DNA from: an uncultured Nitrospira sp.
GTDB lineage: Bacteria > Nitrospirota > Nitrospiria > Nitrospirales > Nitrospiraceae
Reading direction: 5' to 3'
NCBI GenBank assembly: GCA_946479785.1
Contig: CAMLHQ010000073.1
Span: 1 to 15,966 of the forward strand
DNA length: 15,966 nucleotides
The notes beneath the pieces were generated by a model. That model was not told the origin of the DNA and made no database searches. It saw nothing but the letters and a program-made list of their open reading frames with translations. This document shows positions 1-5,349 of this stretch, one piece after another. Position numbers and translations under genes: made by a program. The first letter of the stretch is position 1, and each line of letters begins with the position of its first letter.

Positions 1-679
1 TGGCTGACGCCCGGTCTGCTTCCGGAGAGAGCAATTCATGAGGTTGACCGGCGATATAGGGATGTTTGGCGATGCGGGCCAGTTCTTTCGCGATGTCTTC
101 CGGCTTGAGAACGAAATCCACGCATCCCGCCGCAATCGCGCTGCGCGGCATCGAGTCGTAGCGCGCCGATTCATCCTGCGCAAACGTAATTCCGCCCTCG
201 GCTTTGATGGCTTCCGAGCCCATAGTCCCATCGCTTGCCGTGCCCGAAAGAATCACGCCGATCGCCCGTTCGCGTTGGTCCTGCGCGAGCGATTCAAAAA
301 AGGAATCGATTGAGCGGGATGGCATGCGATGCTGTGGCCGCGGGAGGAGTTTCAAAATGCCCTGTTCGATGCGGAGGTCCGTATTGGGCGGAATGACATA
401 GACATGATTGGGTTCGACCCGCAAATTGTTTGTGACCTCATGCACCGGCATGGAAGTGGACTTTGTGAGAAGCTGCGTGAGCATGCTCTCGTGCTGCGGA
501 TCGAGATGCTGCACCAGGACGAATCCCAAGCCTGTGTCGGGCGGCACATGCGAGAGTAACTCCGTGAAGGCTTCGAACCCGCCGGCAGACGCACCAATGC
601 CGGCGATTGCGAACGGAGCATGCAGCTCGTTCCTCTCGGCTTTTCCTTTCTTGTCATGAGCTGAAGGGTGTTTCTTCAT
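1..679 (-). CDS. CheB-type protein-glutamate methylesterase, N-terminal part (runs off the left edge)
   Basis: This is a partial gene of 226 codons; the 3' end lies outside the window. The visible protein is a CheB methylesterase domain. After a charged tail of about 22 residues comes IGASAGG with the nucleophile Ser31, then VQHLDP with His58, then SGTASDGTMG with Asp150. All three catalytic-triad residues of the family are therefore present. There is no receiver domain in front, so it is not classical phospho-regulated CheB. In established families this layout (CheB domain first, no receiver) is typical of CheB/CheR fusion proteins, often with PAS and histidine-kinase parts; that continuation is inference. 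The enzyme class demethylates or deamidates chemoreceptor glutamates. The start at 679 gives a tail like that of relatives, but the Shine-Dalgarno is weak. An in-frame ATG at 718 would add 13 residues and cannot be excluded. The gene is divergent from the 1024-1566 gene. Confidence 0.9.
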   Translation of the reverse strand, partial: MKKHPSAHDKKGKAERNELHAPFAIAGIGASAGGFEAFTELLSHVPPDTGLGFVLVQHLDPQHESMLTQLLTKSTSMPVHEVTNNLRVEPNHVYVIPPNTDLRIEQGILKLLPRPQHRMPSRSIDSFFESLAQDQRERAIGVILSGTASDGTMGSEAIKAEGGITFAQDESARYDSMPRSAIAAGCVDFVLKPEDIAKELARIAKHPYIAGQPHELLSPEADRASA

Positions 680-680
680 G

Positions 681-709
681 AGTAGGATTCTCGTCTCGCG
701 AAGCCTACT
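681..709 (-). promoter_or_regulatory. Hairpin next to the cheB-like start codon
   Basis: AGTAGG (681-686) pairs with CCTACT (704-709). Inside it, TTCTCG (688-693) pairs with CGCGAA (697-702) except for one mismatch, leaving a 3-nt loop. One further mismatch separates the two stems. In the minus-strand transcript the base of this helix lies one nucleotide before the ATG at 679, so it would cover the ribosome-binding region. If translation starts at 718 instead, the hairpin lies in coding sequence. Function is inferred. Confidence 0.45.
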
Positions 710-761
710 TGAGTTCATGTCGCAAGAAAATTTCGCGGGCCGGTGAGCGAATTCCGGTCAT
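705..761 (-). other. Possible 18-codon leader ORF before the cheB-like gene
   Basis: On the minus strand a GAGG (768-771) sits six bases before an ATG at 759-761. That ATG opens an 18-residue frame (MTGIRSPA...RHELK) that stops at a TAG (705-707) inside the hairpin before the ATG at 679. A second tiny frame from an ATG at 763-765 (16 residues) ends in a TGA that overlaps the alternative cheB-like start at 718 as ATGA. Short ORFs arise easily by chance, so this is a candidate only. The ribosome-binding site and the position of the stop in the hairpin are what make it worth recording. Confidence 0.25.
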
Positions 762-765
762 TCAT

Positions 766-793
766 CACCTCGTATACCCACACCTCGTATACC
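766..793. repeat. Two tandem copies of a 13-mer (CACCTCGTATACC)
   Basis: Identical 13-base copies lie at 766-778 and 781-793, a 15-base period. Read on the minus strand each copy is GGTATACGAGGTG, which contains a TATACG (-10-like) and a GAGGTG (Shine-Dalgarno-like) string. It lies in the divergent spacer, upstream of the cheB-like gene. It could be a duplicated operator half-site or a simple tandem duplication. Confidence 0.6.
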
Positions 794-836
794 TGGCGGG
801 GAGCGTAGCGTATCGAAAATCGCGAGGAGGGGCAAC

Positions 837-852
837 CTAGGGGAACCCCTAG
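837..852. promoter_or_regulatory. Perfect inverted repeat CTAGGGG-AA-CCCCTAG
   Basis: The two 7-base arms are perfectly complementary around a 2-base centre. The loop is too short for a stable RNA hairpin, which favours a dimeric-protein binding site over a terminator. It lies about 170 bases upstream of the 1024 start and about 160 bases upstream of the cheB-like start, so it could act on either gene. The regulator is unknown. Confidence 0.45.
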
Positions 853-910
853 TCCCTAATTCCTGCACTTCTGAGGCATCCTTGAGCGACATTTCGGGAG
901 CATTGTTGGC

Positions 911-934
911 GGTTTCTTGTGAGGTTAGGTTGGC
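911..934 (+). repeat. GT-rich element, copy 1
   Basis: The string GGTTTCTTGTGAGGTTAGG and the following bases closely match 9014-9040. They share an 11-base identical core, then GGTT, AGGTTG and CTG, with two substitutions and one inserted T. Both copies lie 90-130 bases upstream of plus-strand genes of unknown function. The role is unknown; it could be a regulatory site or a dispersed low-complexity element. Confidence 0.4.
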
Positions 935-1023
935 TGGTATCGTTGGTAAACTTCAGGTGGCCGTTCGATCCAGTCGCCGGCTCAAGCCTGACTTACCCAT
1001 TAATCGGTGCTGGAAAGGAAGCC

Positions 1024-1566
1024 ATGGAATCAAGAGAGCCTCAAGAGGAGAACTCTCCGACGCGTCTCGCGCATTCGATCTCCGACTTTCGCGATAATGC
1101 AGGGAAGATGATTGCTCACGCCACGAAGGTCGTGGCCGAGTACGGTGCCGTGCTCGAGCAGCGAACGGCTCGGGGTTTGTCTCTGTTCTCAGAAAAAGAA
1201 CTCACCCAGCCGAAGAATGAAATTCGAAAATGTATTGAGTTCTTGATGTTGGGACCACTGGATCAGTCACAACGGAGTAATCTGGAGGTCGCCAACCTGT
1301 TTTTAAACGACTATATTTCCGAGGCAGACTATCGAGGGATCGAGCCACAACAATCCGCGCTCTCGAAAGCGGTTCAACTTCAGGCGGCGGATGACAAGGA
1401 TGCCATGGAGATCGCCAGGCTGCTGCTTGATAGTGCGACACCTGCATCGCAATTGCTTCTGAGGCAGATTCAAGATCGGGTCGAGCAGGAGAACAAAGAG
1501 ACGATCGAGCGACACAAACTGCTGAGACTCGCTTCAGAACGATTGACGTCCGGCGCTGACAGCTGA
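1024..1566 (+). CDS. Soluble protein of unknown function, 180 aa
   Basis: I do not recognise this protein. The start at 1024 is chosen because GGAAAGGAAGCC lies directly before the ATG. The same frame opens further upstream at 919, but that start has no ribosome-binding site and its extra residues look like translated non-coding DNA. The protein has no signal peptide or membrane segment. It is rich in Glu, Gln, Leu and Ala and looks mostly helical. The N-terminal 15 residues are polar and acidic, and the last third (Gln-Asp-Arg-Val-Glu-Gln-Glu-Asn region) has heptad-like spacing that could form a coiled coil. It has one cysteine. It is transcribed away from the cheB-like gene across a structured spacer and converges on the lipoate-ligase gene. 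It could be a cytoplasmic regulator or scaffold, but nothing in the sequence decides this. Confidence 0.7.
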   Translation: MESREPQEENSPTRLAHSISDFRDNAGKMIAHATKVVAEYGAVLEQRTARGLSLFSEKELTQPKNEIRKCIEFLMLGPLDQSQRSNLEVANLFLNDYISEADYRGIEPQQSALSKAVQLQAADDKDAMEIARLLLDSATPASQLLLRQIQDRVEQENKETIERHKLLRLASERLTSGADS

Positions 1567-1679
1567 ATAGATTTTCATACACCGGCCGACTGGAGAAGCT
1601 CGTCTCGCTCTCCGCAAATCTCAATCCATTGATTGTGTCTCGCTCGAAATGGGTGGCCGAAGTATCTGGCTTTGGGTTG
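1567..1679. other. Convergent spacer, no gene seen
   Basis: This 113-bp gap lies between two genes that point at each other, so a bidirectional terminator would be expected. Only weak inverted repeats are visible, such as CAATC-CATT-GATTG at 1622-1635. None has a GC-rich stem followed by a T tract. Termination may be Rho-dependent. Confidence 0.5.
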
Positions 1680-2402
1680 CTACGCTTCATGAGAAAGGCT
1701 CCGCTCAACGACGTTGGCAATGGCGCAGGACAGACGGCTCTGGGGCCAAGCTTCCAATGCGACGTGAGCCTGCCAGGCATCTGCGATGGCTTGCTTCATT
1801 TCATGCGGCGGGGCATCAATCGTACTTAAAAACGCGCCATGCTGCCGGTCTCCGCGGTAGTCCGGTTTCCGCTTGGGTTGCTTCAGATAGCGGGCGATGA
1901 GGTTGGCCTGCATGCCGTGCAGGAGAGTGCCGTGAAAGAGGAGGGCCTTCCGTTTTCGCCGCTGTGCATTGCCCGAAATCTTGAGATCCTCGATGGCCAG
2001 GTCGCTGATTCCCCGGAAGGCGATGTCCGGATGCCATCGATGGAGCGCCTTGGCCGTGCGCTGTAAAATAAATTCATTGGTAGCGCGAATGCTTGTGAGA
2101 TGAGGATGGAGCGCGAGCGGAAGTACGAAGGCATAGGAAAGACATCCGGGTCCCTGTAGGACGGTCCCACCGCCGCTTGCCCGCCTCAGCACAGGTATGC
2201 CGTCTTGTTGACAGGCGGCGACATGAACATCATCGGTGACATTGCAAGCACGACCCAGTACCACGAAGTGGCGGTCGCTTTCCCAAAAACGGAGCACGGG
2301 ATCCCCGCCGTGCTCTTCCAGTTCGTCCAGCAACGCTTCGTCGAGGGCGAGATTCTCGACCGGGGAGGGCAGGGTCAGATCAAGCAGGCGGAACGCGCGC
2401 AC
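1680..2402 (-). CDS. Lipoate-protein ligase family protein (LplA-like / biotin-lipoate A/B ligase fold)
   Basis: The 240-residue protein matches the catalytic domain of the lipoate/biotin ligase family. It has the N-terminal ENLALDEALL segment, the substrate-loop motif RRASGGGTV (73-81), QGPGC (83-87), and DLKISGNAQ with the conserved Lys141, followed by FHGTLL. It lacks the C-terminal accessory domain of E. coli LplA (about 340 residues). The start is a GTG four bases after the lpd stop with no strong Shine-Dalgarno, which suggests translation coupled to lpd. As the last gene of the PDH operon it most likely lipoylates E2 (Lys41 of AceF), in the cytoplasm. Family members of this size also include octanoyltransferases (LipM) and amidotransferases (LipL), and sequence inspection cannot separate these. 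The family call is firm; the exact reaction is not. Confidence 0.85.
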   Translation of the reverse strand: MRAFRLLDLTLPSPVENLALDEALLDELEEHGGDPVLRFWESDRHFVVLGRACNVTDDVHVAACQQDGIPVLRRASGGGTVLQGPGCLSYAFVLPLALHPHLTSIRATNEFILQRTAKALHRWHPDIAFRGISDLAIEDLKISGNAQRRKRKALLFHGTLLHGMQANLIARYLKQPKRKPDYRGDRQHGAFLSTIDAPPHEMKQAIADAWQAHVALEAWPQSRLSCAIANVVERSLSHEA

Positions 2403-2406
2403 GGCA

Positions 2407-3819
2407 TTACCGCTTGGACGTGTAGATGTGTGTGGCCTGTCCGCTGAAGGATTCGGCCGCCTCCATGACCGTCTCGCTCAGGGTCGGATGCGGATGGATA
2501 GATGCCGCCACGTCTTCCGCCACCGCACCCATTTCGACCGCCAGGACGCCCTCGGCGATCAGCTCGCCCGCGCCGACGCCACAGAGACCAACTCCGAGGA
2601 TGCGGCCGGATTTCTCGTCGAGCACGAGTTTCGTGAGGCCGTCGTTGCGGCTCAACGTTGTGGCACGTCCGGACGCCGCCCAAGGGAAACGCGTGATGGT
2701 GACGGCTTGTCCGGAGGCCTTGGCGGCTTCTTCCGTGAGGCCGCACCAGGCGATTTCCGGATCGGTGAACACGACAGCTGGAATGGTCACGGCGTCGAAT
2801 GTCGCGTTCCGCCCGGCGATGACTCTTGCCGCGACCATTCCTTCATGGGTGGCTTTATGCGCGAGCATCGGCTCGCCGACAAGATCGCCGATTGCGAAGA
2901 TGGTCGGCTCGGCGGTGCGCAGTTGTCGGTCGACTTGGACAAAGCCGTGGGGTGACAATGCGACCCTCGTCTGTTCAAGTCCGAGGTGCTCCGTATTGGG
3001 CCTTCGTCCGACGGCGACGAGGACGCGGTCGAAGACGTCGGCGGTGTTCCCCTCCGGGCCCGTGAACGAAGCCGCGACTCCTTCCTTTCGGGCATCGAGT
3101 TTTTCGACCTTGGTGCTCAGCCTGATCGCCTTAAAACGCCGTTGCATGCGCTGATGCAGCGGCCGGACGAGATCCGGGTCGGCACCGTTGAGCAGACGTG
3201 GCAAGGCTTCGACCACGGTCACCTCGGACCCTAAGGCCTGGTACACAGTCCCCAGCTCAAGGCCGATGTATCCGCCCCCGACGACCAGCAAGCGCCCGGG
3301 GATATCCCGCAACTCCAGAGCCCCCGTCGAATCCATGACACGCGGGTCATCGACACTCAGGGATTCCGGAATCGCAGGGCGCGAGCCGGTGGCGAGGATC
3401 GCATGGGCGAACGGGAGTTCTCGTGGTTCGCCTGTGCCCGACAGCACCAGTGTTGTTGCATTCTTGAACGTGGCCCGCGCCTGGATGACGTCGACCTTGC
3501 GGCTGCCCGCCAAGGTCTGCACGCCTTTGGTCAGTTTGCCGACGATCGTCTGCATCCGGCGGCGCAAGGCCTCCAGGTCGAGACGGGGCTTTTCAAAATG
3601 AATTCCCCAGCCCTGCGCCTCTTCCGCTTCGGTGATCAGACGGGCAGCATGCAGCAACGCTTTCGAGGGAATACACCCGCGCAACAGACAGACACCGCCC
3701 AGTTGCGGGTCCTGGTCGATCAAGGCGGTGCGCAATCCCAAATCCGCGGCCTGGAAGGCGGCGGCATAGCCGCCGGGCCCCGCGCCAATCACCGCCACGT
3801 CATAACGGGATTCAACCAT
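2407..3819 (-). CDS. lpdA: Dihydrolipoyl dehydrogenase (E3)
   Basis: This flavoprotein of 470 residues reoxidises the dihydrolipoyl group of E2 and passes electrons to NAD+. The FAD-binding motif GAGPGG is at 12-17. The redox disulfide motif GGVCLLRGCIPSK holds Cys44 and Cys49. A second dinucleotide-binding motif (GGGYIGLELG) is near 180. The C-terminal active-site segment HPTLSE (His444 to Glu449) supplies the catalytic His/Glu pair. Length is normal for the family and no key residue is missing. ACGAGGTCTCC before the ATG gives a good ribosome-binding site. The gene lies downstream of aceF across a 167-bp spacer and is followed four bases later by the ligase gene. E3 can also serve other lipoyl complexes, but its position ties it to PDH. 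Confidence 0.97.
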   Translation of the reverse strand: MVESRYDVAVIGAGPGGYAAAFQAADLGLRTALIDQDPQLGGVCLLRGCIPSKALLHAARLITEAEEAQGWGIHFEKPRLDLEALRRRMQTIVGKLTKGVQTLAGSRKVDVIQARATFKNATTLVLSGTGEPRELPFAHAILATGSRPAIPESLSVDDPRVMDSTGALELRDIPGRLLVVGGGYIGLELGTVYQALGSEVTVVEALPRLLNGADPDLVRPLHQRMQRRFKAIRLSTKVEKLDARKEGVAASFTGPEGNTADVFDRVLVAVGRRPNTEHLGLEQTRVALSPHGFVQVDRQLRTAEPTIFAIGDLVGEPMLAHKATHEGMVAARVIAGRNATFDAVTIPAVVFTDPEIAWCGLTEEAAKASGQAVTITRFPWAASGRATTLSRNDGLTKLVLDEKSGRILGVGLCGVGAGELIAEGVLAVEMGAVAEDVAASIHPHPTLSETVMEAAESFSGQATHIYTSKR

Positions 3820-3986
3820 GGAGACCTCGTTTGCGTTGACTTCGGTTGTGCACGCTCATCATATCTCGCTAGTTTGTCTTGTTCGTTTCGTTTCTTTGGT
3901 TTGCTTGGTTGTATGCAGGTCGTCCGGACTTTGGGAATTCGAACCAGATAAACACAACAAACTGGATAGACCAGATAGATCCGTTT
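3820..3986 (-). other. Asymmetric GT/CA-rich spacer with dyad-like symmetry between aceF and lpd
   Basis: No gene is seen in this 167-bp gap. Positions 3868-3910 of the plus strand are almost purely G/T with scattered C (short units such as TTTGTCTTG, TTTCTTTGG and TTGCTTGG). Positions 3942-3980 are the reverse, C/A-rich with near-repeats such as ACCAGATAAA, CTGGATAGA and CCAGATAGA. AGTTTGT (3871-3877) is complementary to ACAAACT (3957-3963), and GGTT (3907-3910) to AACC (3942-3945). The palindrome GTCCGGAC (3922-3929) lies near the middle. The transcript could fold into a long imperfect hairpin. This suggests an inserted repeat element or an RNA-stability or attenuation element; the role is inferred. 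Confidence 0.5.
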
Positions 3987-5312
3987 TCACAATCCCAAGA
4001 ACATTGCCTGGAAATCTTCCAGGACTTTGACGATCTCGTTGGTAAAGCGCACGCCGTCGGATCCGTCGATCAGCCGGTGGTCATAGGCCACGCAGAGCGG
4101 CAGCATCGTGCGGGGGACAAATTGACCCTCGCGATACACCGGCGTCATGCGACCCTTGCCCACCCCTAAGATGGCGACTTGCGGCGGGTAGATGATGGGA
4201 GTAAACGGACCAGCGCCGAGCCCACCCATATTGCTGACTGTAAATGTCGCCCCGCGCAGCTCTTCGAGCTTGATCTCGCGCTTGCGGGTGCGTTCGGCGA
4301 GATCGGCCAGCTCCAGGGAAATTTGCAAGAGATCCTTCTGATCCACATTGTGGACGACCGGCACGATCAACCCGGCCGGTGTGTCCACCGCCACGCCGAT
4401 GTTGTAGTAGTCCTTGTAAATCACTTCGCCGTTGGTAAGGTCCAGCGTCGCGTTGAACTGCGGATACAGTTTGAGCGCGTGTGTCACGGCCTTGAGGAAC
4501 AGGATGGTCAGCGTCAGCGTGGCGCCTTTCTGTTTGAATTGGGGAGCGTACCGCTTATGCAGTTGCAGCAGATCCGTGATGTCGGCATCCTGAAACTGAT
4601 GGACGTGTGGAATGGTCGTCCAGGCTTGGGTCATCGTCGCCACGATCTTTCGCCGGATTGATGGCAGAGCTTCTCGCCGTTCACTGCCGTACATCGTGGT
4701 AAAGACGCCGCCTTTGTCGTTCCCATCCCGGCTCGAGGGCGAGCCAAGGCGCCGCGTCCGCTCCCGCACATAGGTTTTGACGTCCTCTGCCGTGATCCGC
4801 CCTCCGGCTTCCGAACCTTTGACCTGCGTGAGATCCACGCCCAACTCCCGTGCAAGCCTCCGCACGGAAGGAGGCGCGGCGATGGTGGCGGCGGCGGACT
4901 GTAAGCGGTCTGCGGCTGGGGCGGCATGAACCGGCTCAGTCGCCGGTTGTTCTGACTTGTACCCTTCTCGTTGCTGCACGGAATGAGCATGGGCGGCTTC
5001 GACGGCCGGCGGTGGCTGCGGGGCTGGGGCGATCGCGGGTTTCTCAGGAGCTGATGTTTTGGAAGCCTGCGCCGCACCGTCTGCGCCTTCGAGTTCGACC
5101 AGCGCTTGCCCGACTTTGAGATGGTCACCCTGACGCACGAGCAGGCGTGTGATTTTCCCGGCGGCCGGTGCCGGCACGGGCACGGTGGCTTTATCCGTCT
5201 CCAATTCGATCAACGATTGTCCCTCGGTCACCTGATCGCCCTCGTGGACCAGGACTTGGACGACGTCGCCTCCTTCGACGCCTTCCGCGAGAAACGGCAG
5301 TTCCACTCTCAT
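3987..5312 (-). CDS. aceF: Dihydrolipoyllysine-residue acetyltransferase (E2 of pyruvate dehydrogenase)
   Basis: The 441-residue E2 core protein takes the acetyl group from E1 on its lipoyl arm and transfers it to CoA. It has one lipoyl domain (about 1-77) with the lipoylation site ELETDKATV at Lys41. A flexible Ala/Pro/Glu-rich linker (about 80-145) follows, then the peripheral-subunit-binding domain (147-183, PSVRRLARELGVD...GGRITAEDV). The catalytic domain runs from about 213 to 441, with the active-site motif DHRLIDG (His412, Asp416) near the end. E. coli AceF has three lipoyl domains and this one has a single domain, a common arrangement elsewhere. The start has AAGGAT eight bases upstream. 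It follows aceE by 37 bp, so the two are almost certainly co-transcribed. Confidence 0.96.
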   Translation of the reverse strand: MRVELPFLAEGVEGGDVVQVLVHEGDQVTEGQSLIELETDKATVPVPAPAAGKITRLLVRQGDHLKVGQALVELEGADGAAQASKTSAPEKPAIAPAPQPPPAVEAAHAHSVQQREGYKSEQPATEPVHAAPAADRLQSAAATIAAPPSVRRLARELGVDLTQVKGSEAGGRITAEDVKTYVRERTRRLGSPSSRDGNDKGGVFTTMYGSERREALPSIRRKIVATMTQAWTTIPHVHQFQDADITDLLQLHKRYAPQFKQKGATLTLTILFLKAVTHALKLYPQFNATLDLTNGEVIYKDYYNIGVAVDTPAGLIVPVVHNVDQKDLLQISLELADLAERTRKREIKLEELRGATFTVSNMGGLGAGPFTPIIYPPQVAILGVGKGRMTPVYREGQFVPRTMLPLCVAYDHRLIDGSDGVRFTNEIVKVLEDFQAMFLGL

Positions 5313-5349
5313 GGGTCGTAATCCTTATCGTACTGCCCCGTGATATCGT

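Noticed and set aside
352..657. Minus-strand 101-codon frame overlapping the cheB-like gene
   Set aside because: It is in a different frame from the CheB domain, which runs unbroken from 679 to the window edge with its full catalytic triad.
766..793. CRISPR-like or phage attachment repeat
   Set aside because: Only two copies with a 15-base period and no unique spacers; no cas, integrase or tRNA nearby.
907..922. Sigma-54 promoter (TTGGC...TTGTG)
   Set aside because: The -12 element lacks the required GC and the second copy of the element at 9014 does not keep the GG/GC pattern.
919..1023. Longer start for the unknown protein at 1024
   Set aside because: The extra 35 residues start without a ribosome-binding site and overlap the GT-rich element. 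The ATG at 1024 has GGAAAGGAAG just upstream.
3188..3951. Plus-strand open frames of 137 and 182 codons opposite lpd
   Set aside because: They are antisense to a clear dihydrolipoyl dehydrogenase with all active-site motifs; no independent support.
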